Source: Brenneria izadpanahii
Lineage (GTDB): Bacteria > Pseudomonadota > Gammaproteobacteria > Enterobacterales > Enterobacteriaceae
Assembly (NCBI RefSeq): GCF_017569925.1
Contig: NZ_CP050854.1
Span: 5,146,001-5,210,000 of the forward strand
Length of the DNA stretch: 64,000 nt
Reading direction: 5' to 3'
Numbering within the stretch: the stretch's first letter is position 1; the number at the start of each line of letters is the position of its first letter. Below are positions 19,881 to 29,499 of the stretch, one piece after another. Made by a program: the position numbers and the translations under genes. Under the pieces are notes generated by a model that did no database searches, was not told where the DNA came from, and saw only the letters and a list, made by a program, of their open reading frames with translations.

Positions 19881-21572
19881 TCACCGTTGTATTTCATCCA
19901 GATTCCGCTCAATACGCCGACGCGTCTCTTCAATCGCCTGCGTATTCTGCGCCGCCAGCTTCTGCTCGAACTCACGCAGCCAGCCGCCGATCAACGCCCG
20001 TTCATCCGACCGGGATTGCGCCCAGGACTTCTCCAATCGAGCCAGTAAATTACGATTGATCAGATTATCTCTGGGGTGAATTTTCAACGCCTTTAAGCGC
20101 TGACGGCTGGCCTGCTGTTGCTGCTGACTGAGTCCCGTTGGACTGCGGTCAATCACCTTGCTGAATGAGTCTCCGCTATCGGGCAGGCTGACATCCACTT
20201 CAAGCAATCCGTTGATGTCATAGCTAAAGCGAACATCGATAGACTGGAGATATGCCTGTGGTTTTATCGGCATATCGAATTCATCAATAAAAACGTTATT
20301 GGCGACATAGGGGTTTTCCCCCTGATAGATGGCGATACAGATATAATCCTGACCGGGCGAAGACGTGCTGAACGTTTCTATCCGCGAGGTCGGCACGACC
20401 GTATTTCGTTCCAATATCGGCGAGAAAAGACCGTTCTGCGTATCATTTGCCGTTTTGATGCCTAAGGTGTACGGGCAAACATCGGTCAGGATAACTTCCT
20501 CGATATCCTGCTCGCGCAGCCGACAGGCGGCCTGAGCCGCAGCGCCCTGCGCAACTACCGTGTCGGCATCCAGATATTGATACGGCAGCTTGCCGAAAAG
20601 CCTGACGACCAGCTTCTGAATAACGGACATTTTCGACGCCCCGCCCACCAGCACAATGTGCTCCAGCTGTTCGGGCTTCAGACGCGCATCATGCAACGCT
20701 TGTTCAATCGGCGCGCGTATTCGGTTCAGCAAGGGCAGCCAGGCCGCTTCTATCGATTGCGCATCCGAAACCATAGGCCAGTCTTGCTCCCGCCAGCGCC
20801 ACAGCATGGCGTTTCCTGCGGCAGGATAACCCGGCTGGCACTTCAGAGCTTCGGCATGACTATACAAACCAGCCAGATCCTCCGCCGGAATATCTCGCTC
20901 ATCCAGTTTCCACTGATGCAAACAGGCTTTCACTATCGCCTGAGTGAAATCCTCGCCGCCGAGATAGTTGTCGCCCGCCGAGCTATGTACTTCAATCAAG
21001 GGAAAAGCGTATTCCAGCACCGTGACGTCAAAGGTTCCGCCGCCCAAATCGAATACCAGAGTCCGGCCCAGATCCTGAGTGTGCAGACCATAGGCCATCG
21101 AGGCGGCGGTCGGCTCGTTAATCAGCCGCACCGCATTCAACTCAGCCAGTTCCGCCGCAAAACGCGTCTGCTTGCGCTGCTCATCGCTGAAATAAGCGGG
21201 AACGGAAATCACCACATCCTTGATGGCGCACCCAAGAAAACTTTCGGCGTCCGCCTTGAGCGATTTTAATACCATTGCTGAAAGTTCGGCGGGGGAAAAG
21301 GTCTGATCGCCCAGACGGAACGTTTTTTGACTCCCCATATAGCGTTTGAACAGCGATGCCGACAGATGGGGATGCGTAGTCAGACGAGACAGCGCGGGTT
21401 TGCCAACCAGTATGCTGCCGTCATCATCGATACTGATCGCCGACGGCGTGGAATATTCATCCAGCGCGTTCGGGATCAGCTGCGCTTTCCCGTCCCGCCA
21501 GACGCAAATCAGACTATTGGTGGTTCCCAGATCGATCCCGATTGCCAGAGAAGTATGCTGGGAATGAGTCAT
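19881..21572 (-). CDS. hscC: Hsp70-family molecular chaperone HscC
   Basis: A 563-residue specialised DnaK homologue (E. coli HscC/Hsc62 is about 556). The frame runs further upstream, but ATG 21572 gives MTHSQHTSLAIGIDLGTTNS with AGAGGA 10-15 bases upstream. The ATPase domain has IGIDLGTTNSLICV, VVISVPAYFSDEQRKQTR, RLINEPTAASMAYG, LVFDLGGGTFDVTV and LVGGASKMSVIQ. The substrate-binding domain is short and the C-terminal lid reduced, as in HscC. E. coli HscC is stimulated by the J-proteins DjlB and DjlC and appears to serve special clients rather than general folding. The neighbouring J-protein gene suggests the same pairing here, although the two genes are convergent, not in one operon. Confidence 0.92.
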   Translation of the reverse strand: MTHSQHTSLAIGIDLGTTNSLICVWRDGKAQLIPNALDEYSTPSAISIDDDGSILVGKPALSRLTTHPHLSASLFKRYMGSQKTFRLGDQTFSPAELSAMVLKSLKADAESFLGCAIKDVVISVPAYFSDEQRKQTRFAAELAELNAVRLINEPTAASMAYGLHTQDLGRTLVFDLGGGTFDVTVLEYAFPLIEVHSSAGDNYLGGEDFTQAIVKACLHQWKLDERDIPAEDLAGLYSHAEALKCQPGYPAAGNAMLWRWREQDWPMVSDAQSIEAAWLPLLNRIRAPIEQALHDARLKPEQLEHIVLVGGASKMSVIQKLVVRLFGKLPYQYLDADTVVAQGAAAQAACRLREQDIEEVILTDVCPYTLGIKTANDTQNGLFSPILERNTVVPTSRIETFSTSSPGQDYICIAIYQGENPYVANNVFIDEFDMPIKPQAYLQSIDVRFSYDINGLLEVDVSLPDSGDSFSKVIDRSPTGLSQQQQQASRQRLKALKIHPRDNLINRNLLARLEKSWAQSRSDERALIGGWLREFEQKLAAQNTQAIEETRRRIERNLDEIQR

Positions 21573-21876
21573 GCTGTTGTTCCTCTTTAATTCTATTAAA
21601 CCGATGCGCAGGGATGGGCCGACGACGGGAGCGGCAAAGTTGAATATTACATTAAACCAGCCTGGCGACAGGCCGGCATTATAAACCACCGGGCAATGAA
21701 TGCGATCTTTGCGCTTGTTTTTACTCGGATATAACCGTTCATTGTCGCCGCAGGAGGCGGTTAAATAGGGGATAGGCAAGAATAGAAGTGATAGTGCGCC
21801 GTGGCGGCGGGCGGCGTTGGCGCAAAACGTAGAAGGCGGCGAATAGCGCCGCCTTCTGCGAAGAGAGACTTGCGGA

Positions 21877-23058
21877 TTAACCCCAGACTTCATCGGCGAT
21901 GGCTTTCACCAGCGCGATTTTCGCCCACTGCTGCTCTTCCGTCAGAATGTTGCCCTCTTCCGTGGAGGCGAAACCACACTGGGTGCTGAGGCACAGGCGC
22001 TCCAGAGGGATATAACGGGTCGCTTCATTGATGCGGTTAATCACCGCCTGCTTATCTTCCAATTCGCCTACTTTCGACGAGATCAGCCCCAGCACCACCT
22101 GTTTGTTGCCGGAAACCTGCGCCAGCGGCGAAAAATCGCCGGCACGTTCGGTATCAAACTCCAGGTAGTAGGCTGAAACATTCTCACGGGCGAACAGAAC
22201 ACCGGCCACCGGCTGGTAGCCGCCGCTGGCCGCCCAGGATGAGTGGTAGTTGCCGCGGCAAACGTGGGTGGTCAGCGCCAGATCCGCCGGCGCGCCTTCA
22301 ATCGCGGCATTGTTCACCTTCAGATACAGCTCGGCCAACGCGCCGACCTTGCTGTCTTTCGGCGCTTCGCCGTGGGAATGGCCGCAACCGCAGCCGTCGG
22401 TGGATTTCGGCGTATCCGCCGCGCCCGAACCGGCAAATTTCGGATCGACCAGCATCCCCCAGGTGCAATCATCCAGTTGCAGATTGCGGCAACCAGCGGC
22501 ATAAATTTCTTTGATGAACGTCTGATACGCCTTGGCGATATCCGCCACCAGTTCGGCTTCCGTCGGGTAGATTTCGGCGGTCAGCGCCTTGTTATCCGGG
22601 CGCTGAAGTTCCGCCAGAAATTGAGCCGGCGACGGAACCGTCATCCGGGGCACGATACCCGGCTCGGCAAACTGGAGCAGAAATTTGAAATGTTCGACGA
22701 AAGCATGGTTCTCGCCGGAAATTTTACCGGTCAGACGGGCCGTTTCTGGGCGGGTTTCTTTATCGGCAAACACGTATCCCTTGGAGATAGCCGCTTTTTC
22801 AACGCCGTTCAGCGCCCACATAAAGTCCAGATGCCACCAGCTGCGACGAAACTCCCCGTCGGTGATCACCTGTAATCCGGCGCGTTTTTGTTTCTCAACC
22901 AGCTCGGTAATCGCTTTGTCTTCAACGCTTTTAAGCTGCTCGGTGGACAGTTCGCCGTTGGCGAACTGGGTACGCGCATCGTGAAGATACTGGGGACGAA
23001 GGTAACTACCGACGACATCCGCGCGGAAAGGAGGGGTTTGCAGTTGTGATGTGCCCAT
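21877..23058 (-). CDS. Cobalamin-independent methionine synthase-like protein (MetE C-terminal domain family)
   Basis: A 393-residue single-domain homologue of the MetE catalytic half, similar in layout to YxjG/YxjH-type proteins annotated as 5-methyltetrahydropteroyltriglutamate-homocysteine methyltransferases. The start PPFRADVVGSYLRP and the ITDGEFRRSWWH segment are typical. The zinc ligands of MetE are conserved: His265 and Cys267 in TTHVCRGNY, Glu300 in SAYYLEFD, and Cys361 in CLSTQCGFAST. The folate-binding N-terminal half of MetE is absent, so the methyl donor is uncertain. A Cys/His-rich insertion, GCGCGHSHG (222-230), looks like an extra metal-binding loop. It is monocistronic by position, divergent from prlC. 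Confidence 0.88.
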   Translation of the reverse strand: MGTSQLQTPPFRADVVGSYLRPQYLHDARTQFANGELSTEQLKSVEDKAITELVEKQKRAGLQVITDGEFRRSWWHLDFMWALNGVEKAAISKGYVFADKETRPETARLTGKISGENHAFVEHFKFLLQFAEPGIVPRMTVPSPAQFLAELQRPDNKALTAEIYPTEAELVADIAKAYQTFIKEIYAAGCRNLQLDDCTWGMLVDPKFAGSGAADTPKSTDGCGCGHSHGEAPKDSKVGALAELYLKVNNAAIEGAPADLALTTHVCRGNYHSSWAASGGYQPVAGVLFARENVSAYYLEFDTERAGDFSPLAQVSGNKQVVLGLISSKVGELEDKQAVINRINEATRYIPLERLCLSTQCGFASTEEGNILTEEQQWAKIALVKAIADEVWG

Positions 23059-23378
23059 ATTGATTCAGTCTCTGTTTTTCATTTTAGGATGATAAAAAGA
23101 GACTACCACGTAACATTCCGGCCTTGAGCTGAAAACTCTTCACCAGAAAGAACGAACTTGAAATTTTTTCATGATGGCGGGCGAGCGAGCGGTAAGCATG
23201 CCGGGGAAAGAGGGCGATGGGTTCGCCGGGAAAGACGGAGCGTCAATCGGGCCGGCTGGCAATCAATTCATGCCTATCGCGCGCGCCGCCATTGATTTTA
23301 ACTATAATTGACCTCATCTTAATGGTTAATCAGCAATTTATATCAGCCTTGTCGGCCCCACTACATCAGGACTGCGTT
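23059..23378. other. Divergent intergenic region MetE-like gene / prlC
   Basis: 320 bases. No gene, MetJ box or clear promoter was recognised. The only definite element is AGGA (23368-23371), the ribosome-binding site of prlC. Confidence 0.4.
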
Positions 23379-25421
23379 ATGACGAATCCATTACTGTCCC
23401 CCTTTACCCTTCCTCCCTTTTCCAAAATCAAAACGGAAGACATCGTCCCGGCGGTAAAAGCCGCGTTGGAAACGTGCCGTCAAACCGTGGAAAACGTTGT
23501 CGCGCAGCCAGGCCCCTTTACCTGGGATAACCTCTGTCAGCCGTTGGCCGACAGCGACGATCGCCTCAGCCGTATCTTTTCGCCGATCGGCCATCTGAAC
23601 GCGGTAAAAAACAGCCCGGAACTGCGCAGCGCCTACGAACAGTGTCTGCCGCTGCTGTCCGAACACAGCACCTGGGTCGGCCAGCATGCCGGGCTATATC
23701 AGGCGTACCGCAGCCTGAAGGAAGGCGAACATTACGCCGCCATGAGCGTGGCGCAAAAGAAAGCGGTCGACAACGCCCTGCGTGATTTCGAACTGTCCGG
23801 CATCGGCCTGCCGCCCGAAAAGCAAAAACGTTACGGTGAAATTGCGGCCCGGCTGTCCGAACTGAGTTCGCTGTTCAGCAACAACGTGCTGGACGCCACC
23901 ATGGGCTGGAGCAAACTGATCACCGATGTCTCCGAGCTGGAAGGGATGCCGGAAAGCGCGCTGGCCGCCGCCAAAGCGCAGGCGGAAGCCAAAGGGCAAG
24001 ACGGCTGGCTGTTGACGCTGGATATGCCCAGCTACCTGCCGGTGATGACCTACTGCGCCAATCAGGCGCTGCGCGAGGAAATGTATCGCGCTTATACCAC
24101 CCGCGCGTCCGATCAGGGACCGAATGCCGGCAAGTGGGATAACAGCGACATCATGGCGGAAAAATTGGCGCTGCGTCATGAACAGGCGCAACTGCTCGGT
24201 TTTGCGAGCTACGCGCATAAGTCTCTGGCGACCAAAATGGCGGAAAACCCGCAACAGGTGATCGATTTCCTGTCCGATCTGGCCAAACGCGCGCGTCCCC
24301 AGGCGGAAGAGGAACTGGCCCAGCTGCGCGCTTTCGCCAAAAAATTCTACGGCGTCGCAGAGTTACAGCCGTGGGATATCGCCTACTACAGCGAGCAGCA
24401 GAAACAGCATCTCTACTCTATCAGCGATGAGCAACTCCGCCCCTATTTCCCGGAACAGCGCGTCGTCGAAGGGTTGTTTGAAGTGGTTAAACGCATCTAT
24501 GGCATTACCGCCAAAGAGCGCAAGGATGTGGATGTATGGCATCCGGAAGTCCGTTTCTTCGATCTGTTTGACGAAAACGGCGAACTGCGCGGCAGCTTCT
24601 ACCTTGATCTCTATGCGCGCGAAAACAAACGCGGCGGCGCCTGGATGGATGACTGCGTCGGCAACCTGCGCAAAGGCGACGGCGAGCTGCAAAAACCGGT
24701 CGCCTATCTGACCTGTAACTTCAACCGTCCGGTCAACGGCAAACCGGCGCTGTTCACCCATGATGAAGTCACCACGCTGTTCCATGAGTTCGGTCACGGC
24801 CTGCACCATATGCTGACCAAAATCGATACCGCGGGCGTCGCCGGGATCAGCGGCGTACCGTGGGATGCCGTCGAATTGCCAAGCCAGTTTATGGAAAACT
24901 GGTGCTGGGAGCCGGAAGCGCTGGCCTTTATCTCCGGACACTATGAAACCGGCGAGCCGCTGCCGCAGGAACTGCTCGATAAGATGCTGGCGGCGAAGAA
25001 TTATCAGGCGGCGCTGTTCATCCTGCGCCAGCTCGAATTCGGGCTGTTCGATTTCCGTCTGCATGCGGAATTCGATCCGGCCAAGGGCGCGCAAATTCTG
25101 CCGACGCTGGCCGAGGTCAAAGCGCAGGTCGCCGTGGTGCCAAGCCCAAGCTGGGGACGCTTCCCGCATGCGTTCAGCCATATCTTCGCCGGCGGTTACG
25201 CGGCCGGCTACTACAGCTATCTGTGGGCCGATGTGCTGGCGGCGGATGCCTATTCCCGCTTCCAGGAAGAAGGCATTTTCAATCGCGCCACCGGTCAGTC
25301 TTTCCTGGATAACATCCTGTCGCGCGGCGGTTCCGAAGAGCCGATGACGCTGTTCAAACGTTTCCGCGGCCGTGAACCGCGTCTGGATGCCATGCTGCGC
25401 CACTATGGCATTAAAGAGTGA
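23379..25421 (+). CDS. prlC: Oligopeptidase A
   Basis: A 680-residue M3-family zinc metallopeptidase, equal in length to E. coli PrlC/OpdA. It degrades short cytoplasmic peptides, including cleaved signal peptides. The frame is open 54 codons further upstream, but ATG 23379 gives the conserved MTNPLLSPFTLPPFSKI N-terminus and has AGGA 8 bases before it. The zinc-binding motif HEFGHGLHHML (about 470-480) contains the His-Glu-x2-His catalytic core, with the downstream glutamate in FMENWCWEPEA. rsmJ follows after 13 bases and is likely co-transcribed, as in E. coli. Confidence 0.97.
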   Translation: MTNPLLSPFTLPPFSKIKTEDIVPAVKAALETCRQTVENVVAQPGPFTWDNLCQPLADSDDRLSRIFSPIGHLNAVKNSPELRSAYEQCLPLLSEHSTWVGQHAGLYQAYRSLKEGEHYAAMSVAQKKAVDNALRDFELSGIGLPPEKQKRYGEIAARLSELSSLFSNNVLDATMGWSKLITDVSELEGMPESALAAAKAQAEAKGQDGWLLTLDMPSYLPVMTYCANQALREEMYRAYTTRASDQGPNAGKWDNSDIMAEKLALRHEQAQLLGFASYAHKSLATKMAENPQQVIDFLSDLAKRARPQAEEELAQLRAFAKKFYGVAELQPWDIAYYSEQQKQHLYSISDEQLRPYFPEQRVVEGLFEVVKRIYGITAKERKDVDVWHPEVRFFDLFDENGELRGSFYLDLYARENKRGGAWMDDCVGNLRKGDGELQKPVAYLTCNFNRPVNGKPALFTHDEVTTLFHEFGHGLHHMLTKIDTAGVAGISGVPWDAVELPSQFMENWCWEPEALAFISGHYETGEPLPQELLDKMLAAKNYQAALFILRQLEFGLFDFRLHAEFDPAKGAQILPTLAEVKAQVAVVPSPSWGRFPHAFSHIFAGGYAAGYYSYLWADVLAADAYSRFQEEGIFNRATGQSFLDNILSRGGSEEPMTLFKRFRGREPRLDAMLRHYGIKE

Positions 25422-25434
25422 ACGGCGTTAAAGG

Positions 25435-26190
25435 ATGAGTATCCGCCTGATCGCAGAAGAAGGCGCCGATAACGGCGCCCTGGCCTCGCTGGCCGAGCGC
25501 TGGGGGCTGATATCCGATCCCGCCGCAATCATGGCTCTGGCGCTGACGCCGGAGCGTCTGGAGTTGCGTAAACTGGATGAGCCCCGTCTGGGGGCGATCT
25601 ATGTTGATTTCATCTCCGGGCCGATGGCGCACCGCCGCCGCTTCGGCGGCGGGCGTGGCGAGGCCGTCGCCAAGGCGGTTGGCATTAAAAAGGATTATCT
25701 GCCCGATGTGGTCGATGCCACCGCGGGGTTGGGGCGCGATGCTTTTGTGCTCGCTTCATTGGGGTGCCGGGTAAGAATGCTGGAGAGGAATCCCGTTGTG
25801 GCGGCGCTGCTGGATGACGGCTTGCAACGCGGCTATCAGGATGAGGAGATCGGCCCGTGGCTGCGCGAGCGGCTGACGCTGCTGCATGCTTCCAGCCTGC
25901 ATGCATTACGCGACATAACCCCGCCGCCGGACGTTGTTTATCTCGATCCGATGTTTCCGCATCGGCAAAAAAGCGCGTTGGTGAAAAAGGAGATGCGGGT
26001 GTTTCAATCATTGGTGGGAGCGGATAACGACGCCGACGCCTTGCTGGCCCCCGCCCGGCGGCTTGCCAAAAAACGCGTGGTAGTGAAACGGCCGGACTAT
26101 GCGCCGCCGCTGGCCGGCGTTCCCGCACAGTCAATGCTTGAAACCAAAAGCCACCGCTTCGATTTTTATCTGCCGCAGGACGAAGAATAA
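25435..26190 (+). CDS. rsmJ: 16S rRNA (guanine(1516)-N2)-methyltransferase
   Basis: A 251-residue SAM-dependent methylase matching E. coli RsmJ (YhiQ), which makes m2G1516 in 16S rRNA. The SAM-binding motif is [20 protein letters not shown] (about 96-115). [13 protein letters not shown] carries the catalytic (N/D)PP-like segment in the DPMFPHR form specific to this family. The start at 25435 follows AAAGG by a few bases and lies 13 bases after prlC. In E. coli dtpB lies between this gene and uspA; it is absent here. Confidence 0.95.
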   Translation: MSIRLIAEEGADNGALASLAERWGLISDPAAIMALALTPERLELRKLDEPRLGAIYVDFISGPMAHRRRFGGGRGEAVAKAVGIKKDYLPDVVDATAGLGRDAFVLASLGCRVRMLERNPVVAALLDDGLQRGYQDEEIGPWLRERLTLLHASSLHALRDITPPPDVVYLDPMFPHRQKSALVKKEMRVFQSLVGADNDADALLAPARRLAKKRVVVKRPDYAPPLAGVPAQSMLETKSHRFDFYLPQDEE

Positions 26191-26194
26191 TACC

Positions 26195-26218
26195 CAATCC
26201 TCGCTTACGCGAGGATTG
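26195..26218. terminator. Perfect 10-bp hairpin between rsmJ and uspA
   Basis: CAATCCTCGC (26195-26204) pairs with GCGAGGATTG (26209-26218) around TTAC, 4 bases after the rsmJ stop and before the convergent uspA end. No U-run follows, so it may be a processing or attenuation structure rather than a strong terminator. Confidence 0.5.
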
Positions 26219-26265
26219 ATCGCTATGACGTTACGCCCGCCTTAACCTATCCCATTAACCGCCTT

Positions 26266-26712
26266 TTATTCTTCTGCCTCTTCCTCTTCATCCCGCAGCG
26301 GCACAATCAACATATCGATATGCACCGTGTTAATCAATTGACGCGCGGAAGACATGAGTTTGCTCCAGAAATCCTGATGGTGGCCGCAGAGCACCAAATC
26401 CATATCGTATTTCTTGATGGCATCAACCAGGATTTGGCCCAAATCGCCGCTGCCGCTCAATGTCTGAGTGATGGGATAGCCGGCGTTCTGAGAAAGCTCA
26501 AGCAGCGCATGCTGGGTTTCCTCAGAGATCCGTTGCTGCATATCACCCAAATTGACGTCGATAAGCCCAGTGTAAAGATCAGAGTAATTCACATCGACGT
26601 GAATCAAAGAAACTTTCGCGTTATACGGTCTGGCCATAGAGACCGCTTTTTCCACTAACACTTTGCTTTCCGGAGAAAGGTCAACAGCAACAAGGATATG
26701 TTTGTAAGCCAT
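26266..26712 (-). CDS. uspA: Universal stress protein A
   Basis: A 148-residue cytoplasmic dimeric stress protein with N-terminus [20 protein letters not shown], nearly identical to E. coli UspA. The C-terminus has an added acidic tail (RDEEEEAEE). Like E. coli UspA it lacks a clear G-x2-G-x9-G-S/T ATP-binding motif; the corresponding region is [17 protein letters not shown]. It is induced by growth arrest, starvation and DNA damage in relatives and required for survival in stationary phase. It is divergent from uspB across a 543-base region. Confidence 0.96.
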   Translation of the reverse strand: MAYKHILVAVDLSPESKVLVEKAVSMARPYNAKVSLIHVDVNYSDLYTGLIDVNLGDMQQRISEETQHALLELSQNAGYPITQTLSGSGDLGQILVDAIKKYDMDLVLCGHHQDFWSKLMSSARQLINTVHIDMLIVPLRDEEEEAEE

Positions 26713-27255
26713 AATAAGACTCCTTCCGTAAAGGCTAATATTGGTTCAGCAGATTTTCTGCTGCCAATCTGACATTTAATAGCGATTTATATGATAGCAC
26801 TTTGCTGCCTCACGGTATGTTTAGCAGATCACAACGCAATGCTTTAGCAAATACCGCACAAGATTACCCAGTAATGGAAAGCTAACATCTTGATTCTTCC
26901 ATTAAAGACCTATTTTAAATCCTGTCAATATTATGCGCTAGTTTAGTAGAAAGCGCTCCTTTTTGCGCTTAAAGCATGCAGTTTATGCTTCTCTTCCGGG
27001 CATTACGGCAGAGAAAGTCGCCTAATGCGTCGATTTTATCGTAACTGTAGAAAAAAAAGACGTTCCTCTTCTACAATGAAAATGAGGGGCGTCGGTACTG
27101 TACATCCGCCTCCTCAGGGGAGAAACAACGATGGGGTTAACCGTGATGCGTTGGTCATCCGGTCACACGATAAAATCACGTGCATAACGTGTGGCATAAA
27201 TATTCGCAGGCGTGTAACTGCTACTGACGAATATGACACCTACCGGGAGGGGAGC
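26713..27255. other. Divergent intergenic region uspA / uspB
   Basis: 543 bases without a supported gene; it should hold the stress-responsive promoters of both genes. The uspB frame stays open 77 codons upstream of its start, but that extension has no conserved character. A GGGAGGGGAG ribosome-binding stretch lies at 27244-27253. Confidence 0.5.
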
Positions 27256-27591
27256 ATGATCAGTACATTTGCGCTTTTCTGGGCTTTATGTGTTGTCTGC
27301 ATCATCAATATGGCGCGGTATTATTCCTCATTACGCGTATTACTTCTGGTATTACGTGACTGCGATCCGTTGCTTTATCAGTACGTGGATGGAGGAGGGT
27401 TCTTTACATCGCATGGTCAGCCAAGCAAACAAATCCGGCTGGTACGCTATATCTACGCTCAGCGCTATCTTGAGCACCACGATCCCGAGTTTGTGCGCCG
27501 CTGTGAAAGGGTGCGGGGTCAGTTTCTGCTTACAACCGCGTTGTGTGGATTGGTGGTTATCAGCCTGATAGCGATGCTGATTTGGTATTGA
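27256..27591 (+). CDS. uspB: Universal stress protein B
   Basis: A 111-residue inner-membrane protein that follows E. coli UspB almost residue for residue: [20 protein letters not shown] forms the first membrane segment. [20 protein letters not shown] lies in the loop, and [20 protein letters not shown] forms the second membrane segment. ATG 27256 is preceded by GGGAGGGGAG. E. coli uspB depends on sigma S and is needed for ethanol resistance in stationary phase; the molecular role is unknown. A terminator follows the gene. Confidence 0.95.
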   Translation: MISTFALFWALCVVCIINMARYYSSLRVLLLVLRDCDPLLYQYVDGGGFFTSHGQPSKQIRLVRYIYAQRYLEHHDPEFVRRCERVRGQFLLTTALCGLVVISLIAMLIWY

Positions 27592-27616
27592 ACACATGAA
27601 CTGTTATCGATAGTAA

Positions 27617-27645
27617 AAGGCGATCCGCTAAGAATCGCCTTTTTT
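27617..27645 (+). terminator. Rho-independent terminator of uspB
   Basis: AGGCGAT pairs with ATCGCCT around a 9-base loop and is followed by TTTTT, 25 bases after the uspB stop. Confidence 0.85.
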
Positions 27646-27718
27646 ATGTTTCGCAGATCCCCGCCGGCGGCCACGGATACCGTGTTAAGCATCCGTAATC
27701 AACCGGCCTTGCCTATCG

Positions 27719-29230
27719 CTAGATCAGCTTTAATGCCAGCCAGTACAAGGCGCCCGATAATAACAATGAGACCGGCAGCGTCAGTACCCAGGCCAACAGG
27801 ATGTTTTTCACCGTTTTGCTCTGAACGCCGCCGCCATCAACGATCATCGTTCCCGCCACCGCGGATGACAATACATGGGTAGTGGAAACCGGCATCCCGG
27901 TATAACTGGCGACCCCAATCGACAACGCGGCCGTTACCTGCGCCGATACGCCCTGCGCGTAGGTCATCCCTCTCTTGCCGATTTTCTCGCCGATGGTGGT
28001 GGCGACTCGCTTCCAGCCCACCATGGTTCCCAGCGAAAGCGCCAGCGCTACGGCGACGATGATCCAAATCGGCGCATATTCGACAGTCTGCAGCAGATCC
28101 TTACGCAGATTGCTCAGGTAGCGTTTATCATCAAACTGCGTTTCCGGCAGCTTGATAACCCGATCCATAGTATCGGCAATGCACATCAGCAACCGCCGCG
28201 TCTTGCCGCGATCGTATGCGCTTAGCTGCTCATAGCTTTTCAGGTTATTGAGCAGATTCTGCGTCTGCTCGATAGCCATCATGACGCGGGAACTATCGCA
28301 GTAGAATTCCGTCGCGCCGTTCTCATCAGCGGGAATACTCTTTTCTTCCGTCGGAATCAACGGCGGCGACAGGTCGATAACATGCCCCAGCGCGGCGCCA
28401 TGCTGCAGATAATATTCCTGCAGGTTAATCACCGAATCGCGGGTACGGCTGATGTCATAGCCGGAGGCATTAATATTGACGATGAACCCGGCCGGCGCCA
28501 CGCCGATCAACACCAGCATAATCAAACCAATACCTTTCTGACCGTCATTGGCTCCGTGCGAAAAGCTAACGCCGATGGCCGATAAGATCAGTGCGGTGCG
28601 CGTCCAGAACGGCGGTTTCCGTTTGCCATCCTGCTTTTCACGATCGACAGGCGTTAGGTGGACGCGTTTGCGCTTTTTACTGTTGTTCCAGAAACGGCGC
28701 AGCAGGAACACCATCACGCCGGCAATAACCATCCCGACGATCGGCGACAGAATGAGCGACAGAAAGATGCTGACCATTTTGGGAATATTGAGCGCATCCA
28801 CTACGGACGTATCCGTCAGCAAGGCATTGGTTAAACCGATGCCGATGATGGCGCCAATCAACGTGTGCGAGCTTGAAGCGGGAAGCCCGAAATACCAAGT
28901 GCCGAGGTTCCAGATAATGGCGGCAAGCAGCATGGAAAAGACCATTGCCAAACCATGGGCCGAACTGACATTCAGCAATAAATCGGTTGGGAGCAGGTGA
29001 ACGATGGCGTAAGCGACGCTTAACCCCCCCAGCAGCACCCCCAGAAAGTTAAATACGCCCGCCATAACAACAGCGAACTGCGCTTTCATTGCGCGAGTAT
29101 AGATAACGGTAGCGACGGCGTTGGCGGTATCGTGGAAGCCATTAATAGCTTCATAAAACAATACAAACAACAAAGCCAGAATCAACATCAGGCCGGTGTA
29201 ATAATCCAGTCCGGCAAATAAATGTAGCAT
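27719..29230 (-). CDS. pitA: Low-affinity inorganic phosphate transporter PitA
   Basis: A 503-residue proton-coupled transporter that imports neutral metal-phosphate complexes. The two PHO4-family repeats are clear: [20 protein letters not shown] at the N-terminus and [20 protein letters not shown] in the middle. Each contains the G-x-x-D-x-A/G-N-type core. The C-terminal repeat ends with [21 protein letters not shown] soluble loop of about 130 residues (about 265-400) is more divergent from E. coli than the membrane part. Start 29230 gives the conserved [13 protein letters not shown]. The pitA-uspB-uspA neighbourhood is the E. coli one. Confidence 0.96.
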   Translation of the reverse strand: MLHLFAGLDYYTGLMLILALLFVLFYEAINGFHDTANAVATVIYTRAMKAQFAVVMAGVFNFLGVLLGGLSVAYAIVHLLPTDLLLNVSSAHGLAMVFSMLLAAIIWNLGTWYFGLPASSSHTLIGAIIGIGLTNALLTDTSVVDALNIPKMVSIFLSLILSPIVGMVIAGVMVFLLRRFWNNSKKRKRVHLTPVDREKQDGKRKPPFWTRTALILSAIGVSFSHGANDGQKGIGLIMLVLIGVAPAGFIVNINASGYDISRTRDSVINLQEYYLQHGAALGHVIDLSPPLIPTEEKSIPADENGATEFYCDSSRVMMAIEQTQNLLNNLKSYEQLSAYDRGKTRRLLMCIADTMDRVIKLPETQFDDKRYLSNLRKDLLQTVEYAPIWIIVAVALALSLGTMVGWKRVATTIGEKIGKRGMTYAQGVSAQVTAALSIGVASYTGMPVSTTHVLSSAVAGTMIVDGGGVQSKTVKNILLAWVLTLPVSLLLSGALYWLALKLI

Positions 29231-29499
29231 AATCGTTAGGCCATTCAGTGGTCATGAACGCGGCGCATTATCTGCGACAAGAGGTAGTGGGGAAAAGAGA
29301 AATATGACATTTTTTTGACTTAGCATATTACAGCATATGGCAAAAACGACGATTAATTAATAAAAATCAAATGATTATAATTTTTTACCAAACAACGTAA
29401 ATTGTTACGCTAGTATCTGACTGAAACGAACACTACAATTTGCCGCCCTGAAGGCCGAAGACCCTCATAATCAGAGCAGATATAACCGGAGAATTTATC

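Noticed and set aside
27025..27255. N-terminal extension of uspB by 77 codons
   Set aside because: The extension is not conserved with UspB, and the start at 27256 has a strong ribosome-binding site and matches the family N-terminus.
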